Position numbers and translations under genes: made by a program. Of a DNA stretch of 64,000 nucleotides, positions 44,601 to 54,700 are shown piece after piece; within the stretch, counting starts at the first letter, position 1; each line of letters begins with the position of its first letter. The notes under the pieces were generated by a model. That model was not told the DNA's origin, made no database searches, and saw nothing but the letters and a program-made list of their open reading frames with translations. Source of the DNA: Acanthaster planci (taxonomy: Eukaryota > Echinodermata > Asteroidea > Valvatida > Acanthasteridae); the NCBI RefSeq assembly GCF_001949145.1, contig NW_019091355.1, forward strand, positions 2,838,069-2,902,068, in the 5' to 3' direction.

Positions 44601-46957
44601 AAACAACGACTGCAGACACACAACTTTTAAGAGTTGTCTGGAGTATGATTGGCAAATTAGGTCCACCTGAATTTGACTTGCGCAGACATGCAAAACTTGC
44701 ATTAAAAAGATAATGCCGAGTACGTGGTCTCATCCGCACTGAAACCTGCAAGAGCTATTTCCATTTTTCAGCAAGAGCTTTTCATTGTATTATCTGACCT
44801 TGCTTGGGAGAATCGTTTCGGCTTTCCGCATGGCCGCCTTAACAAAACTACAGGACTCCTGGCACAAGTTGGCACTGCATCGTACGATGTAGAGACCTAT
44901 GTGCATTGTGTGGTAGGTCTACACGTTTCAAGTTAAAGTTTGGTTAAACGAAAGTCAAAGTTGATAACGTACATAATTATGTTCCATAGAACTTGGTCTC
45001 ATGCAAACAGCACGGTTAATAATGGAAATTTACTCTACATTCTTTTGTTCGATGCTTATGGAAACAGTCTGGGAAACATAATTTCCAGTCAGAAGATTTC
45101 CACACTTGCAACGGCGAGACAGACGAGCTTATCTCTTTGATATCGTCTGACACCATGACAAAGTGCACTGTTTGTATATGTAGAAGTCTTTTACCAACGG
45201 ATAGACTTCAAATACATGAAAAAGCAACAGAACAAATTTGTAAACAGACTTTTCAAAACAGACGCAAGCAGAGGGGTGTGTCCAAGGATTTCATGAAAGC
45301 TTACAGCTGAATTTTTCTTAATGTTGCAAGTTGCCAAGAGATTTCCGCACAGCTTACAGCCCGCTTTGATCCAATGAAATAAGAGGAACCAATGCTGACA
45401 ACCTGCCAACGGCGCTGTAACAATTGCTGATTGGTCAGTTGTTGGTTCCAATAGAAGGCCTAGTGCTCAGGCAGTGCAAAAATGTCACGATGATAAATGA
45501 GATCTACAGCGTTTAAAAGCAAAGCCTTTGTCAGAATATCCACAGCAGAGCTTAACACACACGTTACTGGAACAACAAAGAACAAGCCCTGACCTGACTG
45601 CACATACCTTGACCCCCATTTTCCAATCCCGCGACAATGCCAGGCTTGGAGACAGTGGAAGAACATGGATCCGTCAAAGTATCTTGATTCGAGTCATCAA
45701 ATTGATCTGCAAGGTAAGCCATTGAAGCCTCCACTGCCGCATGACTGGATGAACACGTATCCCACGAATCCAAACCTAGAGAATGGACAAAATGCAAATT
45801 GGTCGGTGATGTCCTACGTGGCTACAAGTAAGTAACTAATTACCTTAAGTTCTATCCTGCCTCCAAACGCGACAGAGCCACCGTCTTTCTGCCCCTGACT
45901 AAGCTGACATCATCGTTCAGTAAGTTGCAACTACCAGACTTACGAGGTCCATGAACTGAACATGGACATGTACACACATACGAAGGTTGGGCAATCAGTA
46001 CTATCATCTTTCGAATGTTTGCCTCGTTGTTAAAATCGCTCATCGATTCTGTGCAAAACTGTCGGCATACAAACATATTCTTACGTCAGAGATCATACCG
46101 CAAGAGAACAGAAGATGACCGTCAGAATTTTTTTTTATGCACTCGGAAAACAGGTTGAAGGTCCTGTCAGCGCAGAGTTACGGGAATAATGAGGGTACAC
46201 CTTGACCAACCAGAGAGACCTCTTTGTGGTGAACCTCGCAGAAGTCCTTCTTTTATTCCAACGCACCGATAAAAGTCTCTCAGTGACGATCGCCAATCAA
46301 ACTCGCTACTCAATAACGCAGTACTAGAAACAATTTCCATATGTTTACTGGACGAAACTTCGCTCCCAAACCAAGTTTAATTCACGCTTGATTTACGATT
46401 GATAAAGGATCATAAGTGAAGAAAGTCACCGCTCACTGTTTTATCGTTCAAGCATGATCAAGTTACCTTTAACCTACTCCAGGTAAATGCATAAAACCTT
46501 CAAATAAGAGAGGATTAGGCCTACGCAATATATGTGAAATGAATGAAATCCGAACTTTGATTTTAACATGTAATGATATATAGCATGGGAAATTTATGTT
46601 CGAATTAGTTCAAAACTTGTCAGAGAAACTTCGTTTCACATTTAATACTTCCAAATGTCTACGTAGGATAAAGGACGCCAAATAGCGGTACATACCAAAG
46701 GCTATACCTGGAACCCCTGCTCGTTGCAATATCATGGACGCAGCCTCTATAAGCTGAATATTCTCCAAATTGGGCACATCGTTGTTACATTTCTGTGTGG
46801 CGGGATCGTATCCACGGTACGAAAACAGGAAGCCCAGTGTCACATTGCCAGCGAGATGGCCACGCTGTGAAGCATAGCACGATTGAGCGGCACTCGAACC
46901 AATGGTGTATCCAACAAGGACTAGAAGATGGAAAACTTGAAGTTTGTACCTTACCAT
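29675..46957 (-). CDS. Class C GPCR with four tandem Venus-flytrap domains
   Basis: An mGluR-like orphan receptor of 2,312 residues. Exons: 46957-46696, 45775-45608, 43791-43655, 42805-42304, 41579-41375, 41040-40914, 40314-40174, 39496-39128, 38821-38600, 38429-38177, 37673-37521, 37059-36746, 36412-36223, 35926-35667, 35480-34651, 34321-34141, 33701-33219, 32779-32620, 32479-31746, 31534-30589, 30370-30161 and 29766-29675. All have GT donors and AG acceptors, all phases agree, and the total of 6,939 nt is exactly 2,313 codons with one terminal stop. The start has a strong context (CCCACCATGG) and a signal peptide (FHLLVLVGYTIGSSAAQS). Order: four ANF-receptor/flytrap domains, a Ser/Thr-rich stalk, seven helices and a 40-60 residue tail ending LTDKK. 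Nothing marks a second promoter or stop between modules. I do not recognise a named orthologue; the ligand is unknown. Confidence 0.9.
30161..31534 (-). other. GPCR module 5: Ser/Thr-rich stalk and seven-helix domain (residues 1898-2282)
   Basis: Exons 20-21. About 80 residues rich in Thr/Ser/Pro (TTTPVSSTARGTTVATNK, TTKSATTAKATTATESPE) with one Cys separate the last flytrap from TM1 (WFTILQIIAVIGIILSLALI, from about residue 2006). TM3 carries the conserved Cys-Arg-Arg (TCGIRRVWPG, like mGluR ICSFRRVFLG), and the second extracellular loop has a partner Cys (VTAVCANG). TM5 is followed by RKKN, then TM6 (SLILMIAWIVVESL) and TM7 (VGVAVIATIKATLLLLQ), and a basic LPRARRVLFKRG. No mGluR cysteine-rich domain is present. 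Confidence 0.85.
31746..33701 (-). other. GPCR module 4: membrane-proximal flytrap domain 4 (residues 1439-1897)
   Basis: Exons 17-19. Begins with VGNWTPERLTLN (end of domain 3) and the Cys linker CLGRCAEC (Cys 1460, 1464, 1467). Then LGLFDLHASGDHLAECGEL, MVNLEAMLYAIDRIN, VSYGAGTTDENFSN, FQWQYASLISSSTEY, QRNPWFQEFIGYKYNC and NAVYAIAYGLDDLRDRRC. Ligand positions are degenerate (YGAG in place of YSAT; AFSGLEEN in place of GSDGW). The domain closes with VGSWMSGNISIENG in the next exon. Confidence 0.87.
34141..35926 (-). other. GPCR module 3: flytrap domain 3 (residues 1015-1438)
   Basis: Exons 14-16. GLFELHEPTSDN, QLLEAFLFAVEQVN, GFDSCGSADRARRE, YSATTSELDNSGKFPYFLRTV, WQYVSVVYSDNLYGTDLWKG, LQWIGTDAWGDRD and RRNPWWITYWEDTFQC. 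It keeps counterparts of mGluR1 T188 (T1134), Y236 (Y1182) and D318 (D1262), which grip the alpha-amino and carboxyl groups. The glutamate side-chain Arg and Lys contacts are not evident. This is the best candidate for a working amino-acid site. Confidence 0.87.
35966..36091. mobile_element. Foldback element in GPCR intron
   Basis: AGACGCTTCAGGTGGCACC ... CTGGTCCTTT pairs with AAAGGACCAG ... TGCCACCAGCGTTT, a roughly 126-bp imperfect hairpin between coding exons 13 and 14. No target duplication is clear. Confidence 0.5.
38524..38543. repeat. (GA)n microsatellite
   Basis: About ten AG dinucleotides followed by TGTGTG, in the GPCR intron after coding exon 9. Confidence 0.9.
38992..39064. mobile_element. 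Short foldback element, family A copy 2
   Basis: TACCCCTAGAACTGTGGGGC...GACGTC pairs with GACGTC...CCAACGATTCTGGGGGTA. It shares the AGAACTGTGGGG core with the hairpin at 20139-20221. It lies in the GPCR intron between coding exons 8 and 9. Confidence 0.55.
39971..40000. repeat. 30-bp repeat with palindromic CRE, copy 2 (inverted)
   Basis: Reverse complement of 13451-13480 with about one mismatch, including TGACGTCA. It lies in a GPCR intron. Confidence 0.6.
42002..42177. mobile_element. Near-perfect 176-bp palindromic element
   Basis: It starts AATACGGCCGTTTCACAATA and ends with the exact inverse. The arms continue through CAAGAGTTTGCCACGCGTTG and GCCAATCACAA with few mismatches, leaving a short AT-rich loop near 42092. 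This is the structure of a foldback MITE. It lies in the GPCR intron between coding exons 4 and 5. No obvious target duplication. Confidence 0.75.
43156..43174. repeat. (TA)n microsatellite
   Basis: TA dinucleotide run in the GPCR intron between coding exons 3 and 4. Confidence 0.9.
43889..44921. repeat. Tandem segmental duplication inside GPCR intron 2
   Basis: Copy 1 (43889-44226) and copy 2 (44631-44921) are direct and diverged. Shared blocks include GGCAAATTAG.TCCACCTGAA, TTGACTTG, ACTGAAACCTGCA, TTTTCATTGT and ACCTATGTGCATTG. The repeat interval is about 740 bp. Neither copy holds a plausible exon. Confidence 0.75.
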
Positions 46958-47295
46958 GGTGGGCTTTCTCGTCTACCTAGGTGCAAAATGGAAAATTAGA
47001 AAGCTGGTTATGCGATCGTCAGGTGCATGTCTTTAAAGTGTGTGTAGTAACGCCTGCAAACATGTTCATGAATATGAGGTGCGAGGTTACAGGTAATAGG
47101 GGAAATACACCAACTAACAGACGAAAATACGAACCTTTAAGAGCAGAGCGGTGTTAATTCACGCACACGCCACGTACGTGTTGTGTGTGACGGTGCCAGA
47201 AGCATGTGGAGATTGGTGTACGTACGGTACAAAACTTCTGAATACTATGACCTTGCTGTGAAGACTGGGGTCTTACGTACACTGCGCTTGTCCTT

Positions 47296-47342
47296 GTTTT
47301 TTTTTTTCTTTTCTTTTCTTTTCTTTCTTTTTTGGGGGGGGG
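47296..47342. repeat. Polypyrimidine (TTTTC)n tract followed by G run
   Basis: T-rich (TTTTC) units end abruptly in a run of nine or more G. Confidence 0.85.
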
Positions 47343-48302
47343 TATTGTGGGCTCACTGTATGACAATAAAAACCATTGAAAGAGCTTTTGTTGTGCCACT
47401 GGGCTAAGTCAAACGGCAAGTTCAAAATATAAAAGACTGCTTTTCAAATGACTCAGCTATATTTAGCTTAGGTACACCAAAGGTTGCATTCAAGTTGTGG
47501 ATTGGATTTAGTGCGACGCGGTGGACCAGTTTGTTTACGGGAAAATAATATTGCATAAAGTTGTCCCCACTGGACACTATCCTTAAAGAATGCAAGTCAT
47601 CGTTTCATCTATGAAACATTACTTAAAACGGCTTTATACCTAAAACTGTTTCTTTATTGACACACACAAAACAACCAAACTCAACTTTCTTCTTTTCTAT
47701 ATAAATAGCGATTTCCCCCCCTTTTTTGCTCTTTAGTAAAACTGTCAGCATATATAGATTATTGGGGTTATTTCGAAATTTACATTACTCTGCTGTTGAC
47801 CCTGTAGGCCTACATCATGATCATTTCAGTTCAGAACAAAGGAACCTATATCTCAGTGTCTTAATTATGCCACTCCACTGGAAGAAACTTGAGAGAGCAT
47901 AGTCTCATGTCTCAGGAGAACCTCCCCCGCGCCCCCCTCCCCCGGATAAGCTGTCTGAAAACCAGTGTTAAAAAAGTTAACTCCACCCCCTAAGAAACGC
48001 CTTGAGGGCGGGGGGGGGGTAGCCCTGCAATAGTCAAACCATATGGAATGCAGTCATAAATGAACGAGCGCACCTGCATGAAGGCCGTTGTTGTTAGTTA
48101 CGTCAATGGATAAACACTTAGGCCCTAAAGCCTTGAGCCGGGTGTCTTTTCAGCTGTTTTTTCTCTCATCGATTTCCTTAAGTCACAAGCCAATGCAAAT
48201 GGTAAAACTTCCGTATTGGCTACTTTCAGCTAGGATATACCTCAATCACACAACAAAAATGCCTGGATAAACCAGATCAGTTTGTATTATATACTGGTAA
48301 GA

Positions 48303-48909
48303 GGCCATTCCAGATTTTCGATGTTTTAAATTTCGATTTTTCATCGAAATTGTTTTGACCCACCCCGTGACCCAACTCTAATTTCGATTTTAAAAAAATC
48401 CTGGCTTTGTTCAAGAGGCCAGCGACGGACAAACAGAAAATCGGGTTTCACTGAACCGCCGAATATACGTGCACTTAGGCCTCGACATAATTATATGAAA
48501 TTGAAAACTACCAATGCGTGAAGAACAATCTCATTGTGTGAACTAACTTGCAAAAATATTTCAGAAGTTTTATCCTTTTGTGTTTTCGGGTGTCGAGACT
48601 CGGGATGTATATCCTGTTGTCCTGGGGGTCACTCAGGCTCCCGTCCATTCCATATCGTTCCCCCTCCCTGGAGGAAGGAACTGTGCATGCTTCTCGTGTG
48701 CTACCACCACACAAATACAGGCGATTCACGAAACGTACGGATCGCTAGCGCAGCGTGGTAATTCACGCGAGTCAAAAGATCGATTTGATTTTCTCTCTCT
48801 TTTTTTTATGAAAAGTGAATTTCGATTTACAACAATTTACCTTGATCCGCCCACCCACTTCTTCGAAAAAAAAATCGAAGTTAAAAAACATCGACAATTT
48901 TGAATGGCC
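48303..48909. mobile_element. Non-autonomous DNA transposon with ~30-bp inverted ends
   Basis: The left end (GGCCATTCCAGATTTTCGAT) and the reverse complement of the right end (GGCCATTCAAAATTGTCGAT) match, and both continue into TCGAA-rich subterminal DNA and a CCCACCC patch. No transposase frame; no clear target duplication. Confidence 0.65.
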
Positions 48910-49435
48910 CATTTGATAACATTGCTATGACTGAACTAGTTTATTGGCAAAATCATCTGAAAAATATGCCTGCGACTAGATACTAAAACGTGCGTCTATG
49001 GAAGCTACTGTCTCAGCTTCAACTACTTCCCGTAGGCGTTTGTGTTGCTCTTCGACAAGTCACTTCATTCACAGTGCTTTCCACCAAATCGTTGTATTTC
49101 TGCGCGAGAGATCATTAATATTTTGTGATCCCATAGGATTTTTACAATAAGACAGGCCATCATCAGGAGCGATCATAGAAAAATTTCTATAAATCCCGAA
49201 TTTGGGACTGATAGTTTCCAGTTTGGGGTGTTTCTTTAACAAAAAGTCCAAAATTGCGGGCCTGTTTTGGATCATGGAGGTGTGTTCCTTCCTCCGTGTT
49301 TGGATAGAGGCGAGCGGCTACATTCAGAAATGACTGCTTAGTTTTACTGCTATTTTTTAGATATCTTCGGGGAAAGGCGAATGAAATTTTTTTTCGTGGC
49401 TAACCCCAATAAAATTGAAACGAAAAGTGATCTTC

Positions 49436-49825
49436 TGGCCATAATCTTGAACTGAATTTCCAGTGAAAAAACGGAGGCCAACCTCTTCACGAGAGTCAAC
49501 AGGCGGCGCTGTTTCTGGCCGATCAGTGATTTTGCGCTGTTTTCGCTTACAGCGCCTATGGGTCGGGTGCAGACCACTAATTTAAGTGAGAATTTTTGAC
49601 CAGCTCATTAGCATTAAAAGTGTCCCCCAGTATCTTTGGAAAAAGGAGATTGTTTGGCCACCAAAATGGTGAGATTGTGTAAATCGTTGCCAGGATCAAC
49701 TCCCTGGGTCTTTGAGTTTTCATATGAGANAAATCTCAGGGATGTTGGCGTGCATGCTATGGGGCCCTGAACGGTGCTTATTTTACACTGTTTTCAATGG
49801 GGCTTGAATTAGTGGACTGGACCCC
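49436..49825 (-). repeat. Dispersed repeat, short copy with internal N
   Basis: Inverted, high-identity relative of 27515-28095. At the lone N (49730) it jumps from TCATATGAGA straight to AAATCTCAGG, omitting a segment that is 222 bp long in the other copy. Confidence 0.8.
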
Positions 49826-49849
49826 TATAGCATACGTGTCCAACGCATG

Positions 49850-50057
49850 CGCAAAGTCGGTGTCAGTGCATTGTGGGAAAGCCGCCTTTGCCACGTTGAT
49901 ATCGTTGGCGCTACAGAAATCCCACACAAATCGTCAGATTTTTAACTTTCAAATGTTCAGATTGTTGCAGAGTCAGAACCTCTTACAACCGTCACATCTT
50001 CTCGAGGAACTAGTGTGTTCACTTTAATTTTTGTCACAGTTTGGACGATTTTGAAGG
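49850..50057 (+). promoter_or_regulatory. Possible SEC31 promoter and first noncoding exon
   Basis: A GC-richer patch with GCATTGTGGGAAAGCC (49868-49883) precedes a strong donor (TTGAAGG|GTGAGT, exon end 50057), which could join the acceptor at 51754. The transcription start is inferred only. Confidence 0.35.
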
Positions 50058-50884
50058 GTGAGTATGTTTGCCATAATTTTTGGTCGTTCCAAAATTTGTC
50101 ACGCACTGTTACTCAGCATGCTCAGCGCATGCAGCGTAGGCTACATCCTTGCCTTCCCCCTTTGGATTCCGTCATGTTCATGATGCTGAAGTCATAACCA
50201 GATAACTGATCATGGAATCGACTTGTTGCCACGGTGTACGATGTAGCCTACTAAATTAGTACTGCAGTACGGCAGTAGGGCCCAGCAGAGAGTCACAGGC
50301 ACAGCAGGGCAACATTGAACATGGACAGTGAATGATGTACAGTACATGGTTTCCCGTGGACATGATCATGATCGATGATGGAGGAAGGAAAGACAGGGCG
50401 GTGTTCATTACCATTAGTCATTAGCACCCTGTTCCTATAATAAGGAAACAAAGTCTGCCTTTTCAAAAAAACTTAGACCTATTTAAATAAGTTGGTGGAA
50501 ATGTCCTCTTTCACATCAGACAGAAGAAAGGGAAGGACTTCGGTTTTTGAGGGAAATTATGGGGTATAATGGCAGCGTAAATGACACAACGAAGAACTTT
50601 GAATGAAGATGAATTTAGCGCATGTAGTCTGGTTCCTTGACCGGGATGAAGTTTCTTTTATGAAATTCAGTATATCCACAATGGCTGGGTCAGGTAACCA
50701 GACGTGAAAGAAAATAGCCCCATCTTTTAGCAAACTCGGGGTAAAAAAAGTCTGGTTGTCTTGCCTAAATATTGTCAAAATTTACCTAAACTGGAGCTAC
50801 TAGGAGAAAGGAATAGATTCTCAAGGTCTGAATGTTAACTAGTATGAAAAAGTGGACTTTGTTTTCCTCATTATAGCAACAGGG

Positions 50885-51010
50885 TGCTAAAGGTAATTTC
50901 ATTCATTCTTTATTTCCACTTAATTATATACGGTAAATGTATGACAAGAAGGAAAATGGTTGTGGATGGGATCCCATAGAAGCAGTGCTTGTCGAGTATT
51001 AGGAACAATA
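50885..51010 (-). mobile_element. LINE-like 3' end fragment, copy 2
   Basis: The minus strand reads CTCGACAAGCACTGC, GGGATCCCATCC and GTGGAAATAAAGAATGAATG. This is the same unit as 20595-20725, ending in an ATGA-type tail as in CR1/L2 LINEs. Confidence 0.55.
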
Positions 51011-51762
51011 CACAATATTACGAACAATACAATAATTATGACAAACAATTAAACAAATAAGAAGACAGTAGGACACGTAGACACGAAACCTTGTAATGAA
51101 CACCAGCAGAGTGACATGTGTAACAGTTAATGTCTACACTTAACCATTTTCAAGGTGTTTACGTCTTGGAGATGGGCCTATGGTACTCGTGATAGTGTAG
51201 TGCACCTCTGGGTTTTAATTTCAACTTTACGAACACACTGTCTTCTGACCGTCATGGCCAGCTAGTAGGCCTAGGTCACAAGTTCAAATTTGCCAAGTCA
51301 TAAATTGCAAAATTTTGTTCTTGTTTGCTGAGGTCAACTTCAAGATGCCATAGGGAAAGAGTTCCATGTACAGATGCCAGTAATTATTCCCTACAGTGAC
51401 CCATTAGCCATCAGAAAGCAAAAAAATGTCCATGGGCCCGGCATAATGTGCTGCAACCCAGCTTACATGGGCTTAGACTGTGCCCAAAATGGGCCTGCTT
51501 TTTTTTTTCTCCAGAAGCCACCTGTGAACCAATACCATATAATTGCTAAATCTCCCTCTCCTGACATGTTGGACTTAGTGCAAATCTGCACGTTAGCATG
51601 GTTAGCCAAACAGATGGCAGCTGTGCATTATTTAATATACTGTGTTCCCTGCATATGTTGAGATCTTGTCCATTCCTGCACTTGATTGTGCCATAAAAGG
51701 ATAGAGCATTTTGAGGAAAAAACTTCTTTTCATTTCTCATCTCGGTATCGGCAGATTCTACA

Positions 51763-54700
51763 ATGAAAGTGAAGGAGATCAACCGGACTGCCAACATGGC
51801 CTGGAGTCCGGCCGAGCAGTACCCAGTCTACGTAGCTGCAGGGACGGCAGCCCAGCAGCTGGACGCCACGTTCAGCACCAGTGCCGCCCTGGAGATCTAC
51901 GCTCTGGACCTGACAGACCCCTCAGTGGACATGCAGCTTAAGTCCACACTCAGCACAGAGCACAGGTACAAAAAGTGTGCGTGAATTATGGAGCTCCGTT
52001 TGCCTCAGTCCTTCCAACTCCAACAGCCATTCCCCCTGATATGTTGGGCCTATGCGAGTGATAGCTTGGAGCAATGTTGATGACTTGAAGTGTAATCTAG
52101 GCTTAAATTTACGCATGCCCAGACACAAGCATCACGGGGTCTAACCACAACGTTGAGACACAGCAGCCTTCAAAATCACCAATTGCCACACAGCCTCAAT
52201 CCTCCAAAATCTCCTTTCATCACCTGAAGGATTTGGGGGCAATGTGGAGGTTCAGCGGCAACGAAAAGACAGTGAATTGGTTAGAGATTACGCCGATTCT
52301 TGTGTGGCTGCAGGAATTAATGTGAAAGAATGAAACTGGTTAGCATTTGTTTTTATAGTTTAATCACTGTAACCTTTCATCGTCGTCTTACAGTGTCTAA
52401 CTGTCCATTGCCCCTTGCGTAGGTTTCACAAGGTCGTCTGGGGCAAGTACGGCATGAGTAACGACACCAGGCCAAATGGCGTGATAGTCGGTGGGACAGA
52501 CAACGGTATGATCCATCTCTACGATGCAGCCAAGCTGCTGGAGAACACAAACGCTTCCATAACACAGATCGAGAAGGTGAGGCCAAAATTCAACTTGTCA
52601 TTTCCGATGGTCCAAATATGTTACAGTTTTTGCATATTTACCATTAAATGCACTAAAGTATAAACAGAGTGCACACAAAATAAAAAGTGATCCTTAAAAA
52701 CCCTCCTATGCTGAAGTCACTCTTTGGGTCACNNNNNNNNNNNNNNNNNNNNNNNNNNNNNNNNNNNNNNNNNNNNNNNNNNNNNNNNNNNNNNNNNNNN
52801 NNNNNNNNNNNNNNNNNNNNNNNNNNNNNNNNNNNNNNNCCAAATGCAGTGAAGAGGACTGCACAAAAGACCCTGTTTCACTTTGTGCTGGCAGCCAACT
52901 GTGTACACACTGAACCTGTCCACGTTTGTGTTCCATACAGAAAAACACATGCAAGAGAGTGACTGTGGGCACTCGTGCATATTTGTGCTGTAAAACCAAA
53001 GGAAGGTTAACTTTTTTTGTGAGTAATAAATGTACATTCCAGTGTTGGACATACTGTGACAGTGTGTCACTGTGAAGCAAAAACGCAGACAGGCAGACTT
53101 GGAAGCCCTCTGTGGTCTTGTACCTAAACGCAGACACACCTGTCAATCTCCACCTTGTGCAAAGTTATCATTCGGGGAATCAAATGTCACTTTACTGTCC
53201 TATGCCCTTAGTACTCTTTTTGCTTGCTCAAGTACTCTCAATATTTTTTCGGAAGAGTCGCATGGCCTTCACCGCGATGCATTTACTCCCCACACAGCAT
53301 GCCGGCGCCGTGAAAGCGCTGGACCTCAACCCATTCCAGGCCAACCTGCTGGCGTCGGGAGCCAGCGAGTCTGAGATATACATCTGGGATCTCAATAACC
53401 TGGCCACGCCCATGACCCCCGGAGCCAAATCCATGGTAAAATTGCATTATCTTTTCTACGCTACATGCACTGTTAAGAGACCCATGCAGTGTTTCCAGGG
53501 TTGAACTTGGTCACAAATCTTCCTGCATCCCACAGAATTCTTCTTTGCATAGCTTAGTTTTTTTTTTCTGGAGGATTGAGGTTTGAAAGTCTGGTGCACT
53601 GTTGTTGCACAGTGCCGTCAACAGCAGTTGAATAAACTGCCCATGTTGAGGCAACTGCTCATGTAGAGACAAGAGCTGGTCCCCTGAAGCAAAGCCACTG
53701 TTGGATCTGGTGGTGACTGGCAGACACAGACTCATCGACTGTTTGGCTTTGGGGACGAGCTACACCAATGCATCTCGCATTGTTTCTGGCCAAAAATATT
53801 TGTTAGGTTAAGGGTCAAGGGACAGATTAACAGTCCCACTGCGCGGCCTCAGGACCCCCACATTGAAACATACAGGTAATTTATCCAATGGGTGGACCTT
53901 GTGTCAAGTTTCTTCAAGCCACTTACTCTATACTCTTGCGTTCGCAACAGCCACTGGATGAAATCAGTTGTCTGGCCTGGAATCGGCAAGTCCAGCACAT
54001 CCTGGCATCCACCAACCCAGGAGGGCGCTGCGTGGTGTGGGACCTGCGCAAGAACGAGCCGATCATCAAAGTCACAGACCACAGTGCACGGGTAAGATTT
54101 CATTGTCTCACTCAGTCTGCTCAGGAACGGTGCCGTGCAGTTCAAGAAGTTCAACTCCTTTCTTTGTTTTCCACAGTAAGATGGACTTATTTGTGAATTA
54201 GCTGATTTCTCGGAACAACGAAAACCGACAGATTTAACTTTTATGCATTTTGGTATTTTTCTCATGACTAACTTCCCTTCTGATGAATCCAAATTCTTTG
54301 TAATGTTTGTAGTGAAGCACAAAGAAAAGGTTGCGTGTGTTTCTTTGGAAGTTGTTGAGTGTAAAGAGCATTGGTTCTATAATGGGCCATTTGCAATTCA
54401 TGAAACATTGAAGCGCTGATTTTAGGATTTTGTGAAAGCAAAACTTAGTGTGTCTTTTTGTTTTATTGTGCATGCGATAGATTCAATGCAAAGCTGTAGC
54501 CTGGCATCCAGAGGTGGCAACCCAGATGGCGTTAGCCTCAGAGGACGACCATTCACCCGTGGTCCAGATATGGGATCTGAGGTTTGCTACGTCCCCACTG
54601 AAAGTCCTGGAAAACCACCAAAGGTACATGAATATTCATTTTTCTTTGCGAAACCGAGTATTACGCGAAAGTGCCCCTTTCATTCTAGTCCGTAGAAACC

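Larger units (their letters stand above)
40174..46957 (-). other. GPCR module 1: signal peptide and flytrap domain 1 (residues 1-514)
   Basis: Exons 1-7. Lobe-1 features are LGFLFSYRGYD, a Cys before the LIEAASMILQRAG helix, and VISFGASQPSLTEDGQFPYFLRTIPND, which matches the mGluR FLRTVPSD strand-loop. Then come MNWNYVTTITLD and RNPWFRDYWQRKYRCNLPG. It ends with LGSFERGELSLNVS and the Cys linker SECNPPCVDLAC (Cys 498, 502, 507). This is the most divergent unit: the lobe-2 acidic position is replaced (LGHRATLAP). Confidence 0.85.
46958..51754. other. Intergenic region between the divergent GPCR and SEC31 genes
   Basis: No coding gene is supported. It holds a C/T-rich tract (47296-47342), a 607-bp foldback element (48303-48909), the inverted dispersed repeat with a lone N (49436-49825), a possible SEC31 first noncoding exon (ending 50057), a LINE-like fragment (50885-51010) and G10/C-rich runs near 47930-48019. 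Confidence 0.6.

Noticed and set aside
31746-46957. Several separate flytrap or receptor genes in tandem
   Set aside because: There is a single signal peptide (46957), no stop codon or poly(A) signal between modules, and every intron phase matches across module borders.
52733-52839. A lost SEC31 exon inside the N gap
   Set aside because: Coding exons 2 and 3 join in phase 0 and the product matches human SEC31A across the junction.
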